This document shows positions 43,863 through 52,088 of a stretch of DNA of 64,000 nucleotides, piece by piece. The stretch is taken from contig NZ_SMNA01000005.1 of NCBI RefSeq assembly GCF_004353825.1, forward strand, positions 453,487-517,486, in the 5' to 3' direction. Source of the stretch: Occultella glacieicola. Its GTDB lineage: Bacteria > Actinomycetota > Actinomycetes > Actinomycetales > Beutenbergiaceae. Position 1 is the first letter of the stretch; the number at the start of each line of letters is the position of its first letter. The notes under the pieces were generated by a model. It was not told where the DNA came from. It did not search any database and saw only the letters and a program-made list of their open reading frames with translations. The position numbers and the translations under genes were made by a program.

Positions 43863-44852
43863 TCAGGAGGTTGTGGCGACCGGCACGCGCCGCCCGGTCT
43901 CGAAGGATGCGATCGCCGCGTGGGCCAGCTCGAGTGCACGGCGCCCGGCACGTGCGTGGATCGGTGGTGGGTCGCCGGCGCGCAGCGCCGAGAGCAGGTG
44001 CTCGACGTGTCGGTCGAACGTCCCGTGGAAGCGACGCGCCTCGTCGTCGAAGTAGCCCGCCTCCCAGACGCGGCGCTCCGCGTTCCCGGCTCGGGCGACC
44101 TCGAGACGACGGACGGTGTCGTGGATCGTCAGGCGGCCGTCGGTCCCGTTGACCTCGACGAGCTGGCTGTCCGGATAGGCGTAGGAGGTGTCGTAGCTGC
44201 CCAGCATGGTGGCGACCACGCCGTCGGCGAGTTCCAGCGCCAGCGCGATCGTGCTGTAGTCGCCGTACGTGGCGTCGGTCATCTGGGCCGCGACGGACAC
44301 CACCGGACCGGCGAGGTGCTCGATCATGTCGAAGCCGTGGCACTGGGTCTCGATGAGGTTGGCGTGCCGCGAGGTGCCGTGGTTGGCCTCACCTCCGAAC
44401 CGCCAGGTGACGAAGACCAGCCGCCCCAGCTCGCCGGCGTCGATCGCGGCTTTCGCGCGCTGCACGGGCTCGGCGTACCGGTGGTTGAAGTTGATCGCGA
44501 AGAAGCTGCCCGACGCCTCCGCCGCGTCGAGCAACGTGTCCGCCTCACCGAGGTCGAACACGAGCGGCTTCTCGACCAGCAGGTCGACGCCCGCGTCCAC
44601 CAGTTGCCGGGTGACCTCGAAATGTCCCTCGTTGGGCAGGCACACGGTGACGAGGTCGGGGCGCTCCCGCTCCAGCATGCGGTCGAGGTCGGTGTAGGCG
44701 TGGGTGTCGAATTCATCCGCACGGCGGGTGACGCGTCCCGGGTCGCGACCCACGACCGCGACGAGTTCGGTGTCCGGGCGGCCGGCGAAGATCCGTGCGT
44801 GCTGGGTGCCCCAGGTTCCGGCGCCCACGACCGCCACCTTGAGCGCGCTCAC
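43863..44852 (-). CDS. Gfo/Idh/MocA family oxidoreductase of the GH127 cluster
   Basis: Encodes 329 aa. The NAD(P)-binding N-terminus is LKVAVVGAGTWGTQHARIF, with the EKP motif in LLVEKPLVFD; the C-terminal domain carries the expected HGFDMIEHLAG region. GTG start overlapping the dehydrogenase stop (GTGA). In sugar clusters such enzymes oxidise or epimerise the released monosaccharide. The precise step is not visible. Confidence 0.88.
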   Translation of the reverse strand: MSALKVAVVGAGTWGTQHARIFAGRPDTELVAVVGRDPGRVTRRADEFDTHAYTDLDRMLERERPDLVTVCLPNEGHFEVTRQLVDAGVDLLVEKPLVFDLGEADTLLDAAEASGSFFAINFNHRYAEPVQRAKAAIDAGELGRLVFVTWRFGGEANHGTSRHANLIETQCHGFDMIEHLAGPVVSVAAQMTDATYGDYSTIALALELADGVVATMLGSYDTSYAYPDSQLVEVNGTDGRLTIHDTVRRLEVARAGNAERRVWEAGYFDDEARRFHGTFDRHVEHLLSALRAGDPPPIHARAGRRALELAHAAIASFETGRRVPVATTS

Positions 44853-45862
44853 GCGGGCACCTGCTGGGTGACGACGACCTTGCCGCTTCGTCCGGACAGG
44901 AACAGCTCGAAGGCCGCCGGCAGTTCGGTCACGTCGACGGTGTGGGTCACGATCGCGGACAGGTAGTCGAGGTTGTCGCGCAGGGCTTGCAGGTTCTGCG
45001 GCATCTCGTCGTACCGGAAGTACTCGCTGCCGAGCACCGCACGCTCGGGGGCGATCAGGTCACGCGAGACGTCGATGCCGAGGCCTTCGCCGTGGCCGAC
45101 GCAGATGAGTGCGCCGCGCTGGCTCAGGGACCGCAGCGCGGTCTCACGGGCGACCGTCCTCCCGGACGAGTCGAACGCGACATCCGGCTGCAGGGCGAGA
45201 ATGCCGGCCTCGTCGCGGGCGTCGACGGGCCGCGCGCCAAGCCGGTCGGCCAGGTCGAGGCGGAACTCGCTGACGTCGCTCACGTAGACCGGGAAGTCGT
45301 GGCCGTATCGGACCTTCGTCATCGCGACCAGTCCGAGACCGATCGGACCGGCCCCCACGACCAGGACGCTCTGCGTGTCCGCGCGCACCAGCTCGGCCCG
45401 CCGCAGGGCGTGGGTGCTCGTCCCCATGACGTCCAACAGCATGGTCGCGGCGACGAGGGAGACGTCCTCGGTCACCGGGAAGAAGTTCGTCTCGTGCACG
45501 ATCGCGAACGGCCCGTACCCGCCGTCGGACGTCTGTCCCACGTCCTGTCGCTTGGCCGAGCACTGGTTGGTGGCCCCGACCGCGCAGGAGCGGCACTGGC
45601 CGCAGTAGTCCATGAGGTAGATCGCACCGCGGGTCCCGATCGGCACCGTGGTTGCGGGCCCGGCGGCCTCCACGACCCCGGCGGCCTCGTGGCCCGGGAC
45701 GATGTCGACACCCTCCAGGTACTCCTTGCGGTCGGTGCCGCAGATCGCGTTCGCCCCGATCCGGACCCGAAGTTCGCCGGGTCCGGGATCGCGGTAGACA
45801 TGATCGGCGACACGGATGCGACCGGCTCCGTCGAAGTGGGGTGCAGGCGCGGTGATGCTCAC
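44849..45862 (-). CDS. Zinc-dependent medium-chain alcohol dehydrogenase
   Basis: Encodes 337 aa. Catalytic zinc ligands are expected at Cys in AICGTDRKEYLEG and at GHEAAG. The structural zinc lobe has four cysteines in CGQCRSCAVGATNQC. The coenzyme fold has VLVVGAGPIGLGLVAM. It probably oxidises a sugar or polyol produced from arabinose, in line with the sorbitol/arabitol dehydrogenase-like family. GTG start, 82 bp after the GH127 stop; it overlaps the Gfo/Idh/MocA gene. Confidence 0.9.
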   Translation of the reverse strand: MSITAPAPHFDGAGRIRVADHVYRDPGPGELRVRIGANAICGTDRKEYLEGVDIVPGHEAAGVVEAAGPATTVPIGTRGAIYLMDYCGQCRSCAVGATNQCSAKRQDVGQTSDGGYGPFAIVHETNFFPVTEDVSLVAATMLLDVMGTSTHALRRAELVRADTQSVLVVGAGPIGLGLVAMTKVRYGHDFPVYVSDVSEFRLDLADRLGARPVDARDEAGILALQPDVAFDSSGRTVARETALRSLSQRGALICVGHGEGLGIDVSRDLIAPERAVLGSEYFRYDEMPQNLQALRDNLDYLSAIVTHTVDVTELPAAFELFLSGRSGKVVVTQQVPA

Positions 45863-45944
45863 TCGGGGTCCCCTTCCAGGGTGTCGCGATCCGCCGGCCG
45901 ACCCTGGTCGGGCCGCCGTTGCGTGGGTGGACGTCGAGGGTGGG

Positions 45945-47840
45945 TCAGGCGTCCATCGGCAGCCAGACCTTCATGGGTCCGATCTCGCGGTTGGCCCACA
46001 TGAAGTACGGGACGGCGACCACCCGGCCGACGTCACCGTCGGGCAGGTTGCGCGCGGGTGCCGTGACGACCGGGATGCCGCCGAACAGGTCGTCGCGCCA
46101 CTCCTCGGACAGGTCGGTCGAGGTCAGCGCGACGTCATCGACCCGTAGACCGGCGTCCTGGTCGACGTGCTCGATCGCGTAGACGAGCGGACCGCGCTCG
46201 ATCGCGACGCTTCCGCGGACGGCATCGACCCGGTGATGCCCTTGCGTGGCCCGTGGCGCCATCGGCAGCACCAGCCGCACCACATCACCGGCGCGCCAGG
46301 TCCTCCGCACCCGGGCGTACTCACCCGGCGCGACGGGCACCGGGTCCCCCACCACCTCGAGCGTGGCACCCGCGGCCCACCCGGGCACCCTGAGGCTGAG
46401 CTCGACCTCGGCCCCGGGGGCGTCATCGACGATGAACTCGAGGTCGCCCCGCCAGGGATAGTCCGAGACCATCCGCACCTGCAGGCCACCACCGCGGACC
46501 GTGGCCGTGCCGTACTGGTGGATCTGCAGCCCGGACTCCGTCGACGTCGCGACATAGTGGTGCCAGGACGCGAGCGTGCGCATCAGGTTGGTGGGGCAGC
46601 ACGAACAGCCGAACCACTCCTGCCGGCCGGCCGCACCCATCCGGTCGTCGTAGGGGATCGCACCCTCGCGCACCTGGAGTGTGTTGACGTAGAAGTACCG
46701 GTCACCGTCGAGCGTCACCCCCGAGAGCACGGCGTTGTAGAGCTGCCGTTCGATGAGGTCGGCGTACTTGGCCTCGCCCGTCGCCAGGAGCAGCCGCCAG
46801 CTCCACTGGATGCTGGCGATCGCCGCGCAGGTCTCGCCGTACCCCCGGTCGGACGGCAGCTCATACGGATCACCGAAGGCCTCACCCTCCCAGCGTGCGC
46901 CGAGACTGCCGTTGACGTACATCTTCGCCTCGACCATGTTGTCCCACTGACGGCGCACGGCGGCGAAGAGGTCCACGTCGCCGGTCTCGACCGCGACGTC
47001 TGTGGCACCCGCTGCGAGGTAGACGGCTCGGACGGCGTGACCCTCCGGGTAGACCGTGTCGCGAACCGGTATCCGGTCGCTGAAGTAGACGGACGTCCAT
47101 CCCTGCCAGGTGGGGTCGGTCAGCGTGCCGTGACCGCGCACCTCGACGAAGTAGGACGCGAGGTCGAGGTACCGGCGCTGGCCGGTCACCCGGTAGAGCT
47201 CGACCAGCGCCATCTCCACGAGCGGGTGACCGCAGGTCTCGCGGCGCTTGTCGAAGCCGAAGGTGGCGTCGAGGTGGTCGGCCGCCCTGCGGGCCACCTC
47301 GAGCAGGTCGGGCGACCCCGAGGCCCGGTAGCGCGCGACGGCCGCCTGGATCATCGTCGCCATGTTGAAGATCTCGTGGTCGTAGGAGATCCATTCGTAG
47401 CGATCCCGCTTGCCGGCGATCTGGTTGAACGTGGAAAGGTAGCCGTCGGGCGCCTGGGCCGAGGCGACCAGTTCGATATAGCGCTCGAGCCACCCGGCCA
47501 GTTGCTCGTCATCGGAGCGGCCGTGCTCCCAGGCGGTCGCCTCCAACCACTTGAACGCCTCGCCGTCCTCGAACACCGGCCCGTGGTACGGCCGGCCGGC
47601 TGTACCGTCGGCCGCGTTCGCGAAGTTCGTCCAGGCCTGCTGACCATCGAGGTGCTGCTGCCCGCGAACGATCGAGGTGGTGGCGTTCTCCTGCTGGAGC
47701 CGACCGAGGAAACCGTCCGTCAGCCGGACGTCGGCGAAGCCCAGCGGCGTCAGCACCGTGGTGGCTCGGGGTTGGACCGGTCCCCCTCCGACGCCCTGGG
47801 CATCGACGGTCGTGATGGTCAGGTCGGACTGAACGGACAC
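45945..47840 (-). CDS. Glycoside hydrolase family 127, probable beta-L-arabinofuranosidase
   Basis: Encodes 631 aa, the usual size. An (alpha/alpha)6 barrel is followed by beta-sandwich domains. Active-site features of HypBA1 are recognisable: GEAF near 319-322 (acid/base region), GETC with E336 and C338, and C414-C415 in GCSCCPTNL, which would give the zinc-bound nucleophile cysteine and zinc ligands. No signal peptide is seen, so it hydrolyses imported oligosaccharides inside the cell. The GTG at 47840 has GGGAG upstream; the frame extends further but reads through the operator region. It heads the operon and is divergent from the LacI regulator. Confidence 0.92.
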   Translation of the reverse strand: MSVQSDLTITTVDAQGVGGGPVQPRATTVLTPLGFADVRLTDGFLGRLQQENATTSIVRGQQHLDGQQAWTNFANAADGTAGRPYHGPVFEDGEAFKWLEATAWEHGRSDDEQLAGWLERYIELVASAQAPDGYLSTFNQIAGKRDRYEWISYDHEIFNMATMIQAAVARYRASGSPDLLEVARRAADHLDATFGFDKRRETCGHPLVEMALVELYRVTGQRRYLDLASYFVEVRGHGTLTDPTWQGWTSVYFSDRIPVRDTVYPEGHAVRAVYLAAGATDVAVETGDVDLFAAVRRQWDNMVEAKMYVNGSLGARWEGEAFGDPYELPSDRGYGETCAAIASIQWSWRLLLATGEAKYADLIERQLYNAVLSGVTLDGDRYFYVNTLQVREGAIPYDDRMGAAGRQEWFGCSCCPTNLMRTLASWHHYVATSTESGLQIHQYGTATVRGGGLQVRMVSDYPWRGDLEFIVDDAPGAEVELSLRVPGWAAGATLEVVGDPVPVAPGEYARVRRTWRAGDVVRLVLPMAPRATQGHHRVDAVRGSVAIERGPLVYAIEHVDQDAGLRVDDVALTSTDLSEEWRDDLFGGIPVVTAPARNLPDGDVGRVVAVPYFMWANREIGPMKVWLPMDA

Positions 47841-47940
47841 GGTGCTCCCGGTGAGAAATTGCGTGCTTCGGCGGACGGCTGCGGCCCTCCAGCGGGCCGT
47901 GACGCACACTCTGGCACGACCACGGCAACAAGCGCAACAT

Positions 47941-47956
47941 GTTTCCGAAATTTCCG
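47941..47956. promoter_or_regulatory. Second, imperfect LacI-type operator
   Basis: GTTTCCGAAATTTCCG contains the half-site GTTTCCG of the perfect operator at 48015-48026 and the palindrome GAAATTTC. It lies about 100 bp upstream of the GH127 start and 60 bp from the main site, close to six helical turns, so looping between sites is possible. Confidence 0.5.
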
Positions 47957-48014
47957 CATATGCGATGGGACGGGGAGTCGCGCCTGATCCGCGACCGGCG
48001 CAGGAGGGGCTAGA

Positions 48015-48026
48015 GTTTCCGGAAAC
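48015..48026. promoter_or_regulatory. Perfect palindromic operator GTTTCCGGAAAC
   Basis: A 12-bp palindrome with a central CG, typical of LacI-family operators, lies 14 bp upstream of the regulator start and overlaps a possible -10 TAGAGT (48011-48016). It fits autoregulation and control of the divergent GH127 operon. Confidence 0.7.
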
Positions 48027-48039
48027 AGAGAGGTACGAC

Positions 48040-49059
48040 GTGGCCGAACCGCACCGCCGCACGACGATCCGTGATGTCGCGGCACGAGCTGGCGTGTCCC
48101 CAGGAACAGTCTCCAAGGCCCTGAACGGGACCGGACAGATCAGCACCGAGACCCGCCAGCGCATCCTCGCCGCGGCCGCGGAGACCGGGTTCAAGCCGAA
48201 CGAGCTCGCACGCAGCGTGTTCGAGCGGCGCAGCTACACGGTCGGGATGATCACGACCGACAGCTTCGAGCGGTTCAGCGTCCCGGTCATGCTCGGCGCG
48301 GAGGATGCACTGGGCGCCGGCCGGATCTCGGTCTTCCTGTGCGACAGTCGCGACGACCCGATCCGCGAGAAGCACTACATCGACGTGCTGCAGGGGCGGC
48401 GGGTCGACGGCTTCATCGTGACCGGCCGCAGCTCGAACGTGCGGCAGCCGCTCAACGTCGAGCCCGGGACACCCGTGGTCTACGCGCTCACACCGTCGGC
48501 CGATCCGGCCGACTGCTCGATCGTCGTGGACGACGCCGCCGCGGGGCGGATCGCCGGCGAGCACTTCCTGCGGATGGGGCGCACCCGGATCGCACACGTG
48601 ACCGGCCCCGAGCACTTCGACGCGGCCCGCGAGCGGGCCGGTGGCCTGCTCGACGCGCTCACCGACGCCGGCGCCGCGCTGGTCGCGCCCACGTTCTACG
48701 GCGGCTGGGGCGAGGAGTGGGGGCGGCAGGCCGGGCAGATGCTGCTGCGTGCCCACCCCGAGGTCGACGCGATCTACTGTGGCAGCGACCTCGTCGCCCG
48801 CGGCGTCGGCGACAGCATGCGCGAACTCGGCCGGCACGTGCCGCGCGATGTCGCGCTCATCGGCACCGACAACTGGGAGATCGTCGCGACCGGCGCCCGC
48901 CCCCCGCTCACGACCGTGGACACCGGCCTGTCCGAGGTCGGCCGGATCGCCGCCGAGCGGCTCCTCGACGCGATCGCGGGCCGCCCGCACTCCGGCGTCG
49001 AGCGTGTCGCCCCACATCTGGTCATCCGCGGCTCGACCGATGCCACGGGCGCGGTCTGA
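48040..49059 (+). CDS. LacI-family transcriptional regulator of the GH127 cluster
   Basis: Encodes 339 aa. GTG start with AGAGAGG upstream. The HTH is residues 9-29 (TIRDVAARAGVSPGTVSKALNG), followed by the hinge helix (NELARSVFERRS) and a periplasmic-binding-protein-like sugar domain from about residue 60. It is divergent from the GH127 gene, and the operators lie between. By family logic it represses transport and hydrolysis genes until the sugar arrives; the inducer is unknown. Confidence 0.93.
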   Translation: MAEPHRRTTIRDVAARAGVSPGTVSKALNGTGQISTETRQRILAAAAETGFKPNELARSVFERRSYTVGMITTDSFERFSVPVMLGAEDALGAGRISVFLCDSRDDPIREKHYIDVLQGRRVDGFIVTGRSSNVRQPLNVEPGTPVVYALTPSADPADCSIVVDDAAAGRIAGEHFLRMGRTRIAHVTGPEHFDAARERAGGLLDALTDAGAALVAPTFYGGWGEEWGRQAGQMLLRAHPEVDAIYCGSDLVARGVGDSMRELGRHVPRDVALIGTDNWEIVATGARPPLTTVDTGLSEVGRIAAERLLDAIAGRPHSGVERVAPHLVIRGSTDATGAV

Positions 49060-49113
49060 CGCCGAGCCGGTTCGGGCTGGCGTCCGGGACGCCGCCGATC
49101 TCGATCCGCGACG

Positions 49114-50046
49114 TCACCCGCCCGGCGTCCCTCCGCCGTCCGGCTTCGGCTTCGCGGGCGGGTGCAGCGTGCCCCGGTGGATCTCGTAGACCGACGCGGT
49201 TCCGGGTGAGTCCGGGTCGTCGACGATGGGCTCATCCCTCATGAACAGCCTGATGGCGTGGGCGAGCTCACCCGGGTGGCTGAAGTTGATCGCGTGCGCG
49301 GCACCCTGGATGAGGACCACGAGCACATGGTTGTCGGTCTGCGCGGCGACCTCCTGGACGCGCGCCGGACCCGGCAGCAGCGGGTCGCGGTCGCCGAGCA
49401 CCACCAGCGTCGGGATGGTCAGTTCGAGCAGCCGCTCGAGCGTCGGGTACCGGGTGAGGGCCCGGAACAGTCGGATCGTGCTCGGCACGCCGAAACGCAG
49501 ATAGTCCGGTGTCGCCACGCCGAGCATCCTGGCCGGCTCCCGTCCGCCGTCCCTCGTGAGCTGCCCGATCGCGCGTCGCAGCGGCTGGTTCGCGATGCCG
49601 CCGGCAGGCGAGACCAGAACGGCGCGATCCAGGCGCTCGGGGTACCGATGCGCGAACTCGCAGATGACGGGGCACCCCATCGAATTGCCCACCAGCGTGG
49701 TCGACGTGACGCCTCGGTCGTCGAGGAAGCCGGCCGCAGCGTGAGCCAGATCGGGCACGTCGAACGGACGACTGGGGCGTCCGCTGCGCCCGAAGCCGGG
49801 CAGATCCGGCACATAGGTGAGGAACTCGTCGGAGAGCAGTTCGGCGGTCGGCAGCAGATAGCGGCCGGAGAGCCCGAATCCGTGCAGGTGCGTCATCACC
49901 GGCGCGCCCTCGGCATTGCGCGACGTGCGATAGAACACGTCGACCCCGTCGACCGTGGTCCACGTGTCGGTCAGGCCGGAGGCGGGCCGCCGCGGATGCC
50001 GTCGCGCGCGGTGACGATAACTCGCCCTCTCGGGATTTGCGCGCAT
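49114..50046 (-). CDS. Alpha/beta hydrolase
   Basis: Encodes 310 aa from the ATG at 50046 with GGGAG upstream. The nucleophile is Ser in LVGNSMGCPV, Asp in VVLGDRDPLLPG and His in IQGAAHAINFSHP; the oxyanion motif is HGFGLSG. It resembles the epoxide hydrolase/meta-cleavage hydrolase group, with no specific substrate. It is convergent with the LacI gene. The C-terminal 45 residues are polar with a Lys/Pro/Gly-rich end. Confidence 0.88.
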   Translation of the reverse strand: MRANPERASYRHRARRHPRRPASGLTDTWTTVDGVDVFYRTSRNAEGAPVMTHLHGFGLSGRYLLPTAELLSDEFLTYVPDLPGFGRSGRPSRPFDVPDLAHAAAGFLDDRGVTSTTLVGNSMGCPVICEFAHRYPERLDRAVLVSPAGGIANQPLRRAIGQLTRDGGREPARMLGVATPDYLRFGVPSTIRLFRALTRYPTLERLLELTIPTLVVLGDRDPLLPGPARVQEVAAQTDNHVLVVLIQGAAHAINFSHPGELAHAIRLFMRDEPIVDDPDSPGTASVYEIHRGTLHPPAKPKPDGGGTPGG

Positions 50047-50152
50047 GTGGGCTCCCGTCAGTCGCCGAAACGAGCGCACGGCGACCGCCCGGTGTGAGGA
50101 AAATCCCATCATCCTGGCCCGATGTCAAGGTGTCCCCCCGCGGCACGAAGAC

Positions 50153-50188
50153 GGCCCCGGGCACCGACCAAGATCGGTGCCCGGGGCC
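50153..50188 (-). terminator. Terminator of tRNA-Thr
   Basis: A perfect 15-bp stem (GGCCCCGGGCACCGA at 50153-50167, complement at 50174-50188) with a 6-nt loop begins about 10 nt beyond the tRNA 3' end on the minus strand and is followed by UCUUC. It is among the strongest hairpins in the window. Confidence 0.8.
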
Positions 50189-50198
50189 GCTTGGCCGG

Positions 50199-50271
50199 AG
50201 CCGCCTCAGGGAATCGAACCCTGGACCTTCTCATTACGAGTGAGACGCTCTGCCGACTGAGCTAAGGCGGC
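50199..50271 (-). tRNA. tRNA-Thr (anticodon CGU)
   Basis: The 73-nt cloverleaf is complete: acceptor stem GCCGCCT/AGGCGGC, D arm GCTC/GAGC, anticodon stem TCTCA/TGAGA with loop CTCGTAA (anticodon CGT, reading ACG), a 5-nt variable loop, and T arm CAGGG-TTCGATT-CCCTG. CCA is not encoded. A promoter and a terminator flank it. ACG is a common Thr codon in this GC-rich genome. Confidence 0.97.
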
Positions 50272-50306
50272 GGATGCCCGCGCGGGTGGAGCCGCGGGGC
50301 GCGCCC

Positions 50307-50336
50307 ACTGTACCTGCCGCCGTCGGCGTTCGCCAA
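50307..50336 (-). promoter_or_regulatory. Candidate promoter of tRNA-Thr
   Basis: The minus strand has TTGGCG (50331-50336), an 18-nt spacer and TACAGT (50307-50312), a good TANNNT -10. Transcription would start about 28 nt upstream of the tRNA 5' end. Confidence 0.55.
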
Positions 50337-50369
50337 AACGGCCACGTCGTGCCACCGGCCCGGCAGTGG

Positions 50370-51884
50370 TCAGCAGGACAGGCCGTCGTCGGGCACCGTG
50401 CCCTCGACGAGGAAGTCGTCCACGGCGTCGTCGATGCAGCTGCCCGCACCGTAGGCGGTGTGCCCGTCGCCGTCGTAGGTCAGCAGGACGCCGGAGGACA
50501 GCTGATCCGCCATCGACTCGGCCCACTCGTACGGCGTGGCCGGGTCCCGGGTGGTCCCGATCACGAGGATCGGCGGGGTGCCCTCCGCGGCGATCGGCTC
50601 CCGGACGGCGGTGGACTGCACCGGCATGGTGCCGCAGCCGACCTCGCCGTACCCGTTGTACGGGCCGAACAGCCGGGAGATCTCGGTGAGCTCCTCGGCC
50701 TCGGCACGCATCGCGTCCCGGTCCACCTCGACCGGGTAGTCGAGGCAGTCGATGGCCCGGAACGCTCCCTGGTCCTCGGGGTAGTTGCCGTCCTCGTCGC
50801 GGTCGAGCGCGTAGTCGGACAGGAACCGCACCTGGGAGCCGTCGCCGTCCTGGAGCGCGGCGATCGCGCTGCTGAGAGTGGGCCACGAGGCCGGGTTGTA
50901 GAGCGACACGATGATCGAGTTCATCAGGTCGGCGTCGTTCGCGGGACGGTCGGGGTCACCGCTGGCGACCGGGGTGTCGGCGAGCTGTTCGAGGATGGCG
51001 ACGGTCTGGTCGATCCCGGACTCGACGTCGCCGGTCAGCGGGCAGTCGGTCCCGGCCTGGCAGTCCTCGACGAACGAGCGGTAGGCCAGGTCGAAGCCCG
51101 CGGTCTGGCCGCGGACGATCTCGCCGTAGCCGAGCGCGGGGTCGACCGCACCGTCGAGCACCAGGCGCCCGACATTCTCCGGGAACAGCTCCGCGTAGTG
51201 GGCCCCGAGGAAGGTGCCGTAGGAGAAGCCGAGGTAGGTCAGCTGCGCCTCCCCCACGACGGCGCGCAGTACGTCCAGGTCCCGGGTGGCGCTGATCGTG
51301 TCCACGTGCCCGATCAGCGGGCCGGTGTTCTCGGCACAGGCCTCACCGTAGGCGGTGCTGCCGTCGACGAAGGCCTGGAAGCCGGCGTCGGTCTCGACGT
51401 CGAACTCGGTGCCGTACCACTCCTCGAGCTGCGCGGAGTCGTAGCAGCGCACCGCCGTCGACTGCCCCACCCCACGCGGGTCGAACCCGACCACGTCGTA
51501 GTTCCGCAGGATGTCCGAGCCCAGGTAGGCGTCGATCGACTCGACCATCTCGATGCCGGACCCGCCGGGCCCGCCCGGGTTGACGAACAGCGAGCCCATC
51601 GGCTCCCCGACGGCCGCGAACACCTTGACCGCGATGGTGATGCGCTCCCCGCCGGGGTCCTCGTAGTCGAGCGGCACCTCGATGTCCGCGCACCGGTAGT
51701 TCGAGTCGCACTCGGCCCACTCGGGCTGCTGGCTGTAGAACTCCTCGAGCCCCTCGGGCGCCGGTGCCCCGCCAGCGGCCGGCGGCTGCACGAGCGGCGC
51801 CGGCGCGGCACAGCCCGCGAGCAGGGCGACGCCGGCGAACACGGCGGCGACGGCGGACCAGAGACGGCGGGGCGGGGTAGGCAC
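50370..51884 (-). CDS. Tripeptidyl aminopeptidase-like secreted alpha/beta hydrolase
   Basis: Encodes 504 aa. It is a lipoprotein: signal with lipobox LLAGC near residue 25. The alpha/beta hydrolase core has the nucleophile Ser in LGFSYGTFLGAHYAELFP, and a C-terminal TAP-like domain has DPATPYEWAESMADQL and a His in YDGDGHTAYG. Cysteine pairs in the extracytoplasmic part may form disulfides. The family includes Streptomyces tripeptidyl aminopeptidases and mycobacterial CaeA/Hip1-like serine hydrolases. It acts outside the cell, anchored to the membrane. Confidence 0.9.
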   Translation of the reverse strand: MPTPPRRLWSAVAAVFAGVALLAGCAAPAPLVQPPAAGGAPAPEGLEEFYSQQPEWAECDSNYRCADIEVPLDYEDPGGERITIAVKVFAAVGEPMGSLFVNPGGPGGSGIEMVESIDAYLGSDILRNYDVVGFDPRGVGQSTAVRCYDSAQLEEWYGTEFDVETDAGFQAFVDGSTAYGEACAENTGPLIGHVDTISATRDLDVLRAVVGEAQLTYLGFSYGTFLGAHYAELFPENVGRLVLDGAVDPALGYGEIVRGQTAGFDLAYRSFVEDCQAGTDCPLTGDVESGIDQTVAILEQLADTPVASGDPDRPANDADLMNSIIVSLYNPASWPTLSSAIAALQDGDGSQVRFLSDYALDRDEDGNYPEDQGAFRAIDCLDYPVEVDRDAMRAEAEELTEISRLFGPYNGYGEVGCGTMPVQSTAVREPIAAEGTPPILVIGTTRDPATPYEWAESMADQLSSGVLLTYDGDGHTAYGAGSCIDDAVDDFLVEGTVPDDGLSC

Positions 51885-52088
51885 GAACGCAGCCTAACCA
51901 AGCAGACCGAGGTCTCCGTGCCGGGCAAGGGACAGAACTGCCCGACGGCGCAGGTCGGGTCCGCGCGGGTGCGAGGGCTCGCGGTGGGTCCGGTCCGCGC
52001 GGTGCGACGCTCCGCGGACGGGCCGGCGCAGACTCCCACCGCCCGGCGCCGCCCGTTCCGAACCGGTTCCACCCCTGAGGGGTGGTCG

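Noticed and set aside
43810..44343. N-terminal extension of the binding-protein frame beyond 43809
   Set aside because: It overlaps the Gfo/Idh/MocA gene, and the signal peptide with lipobox fixes the start at 43809.
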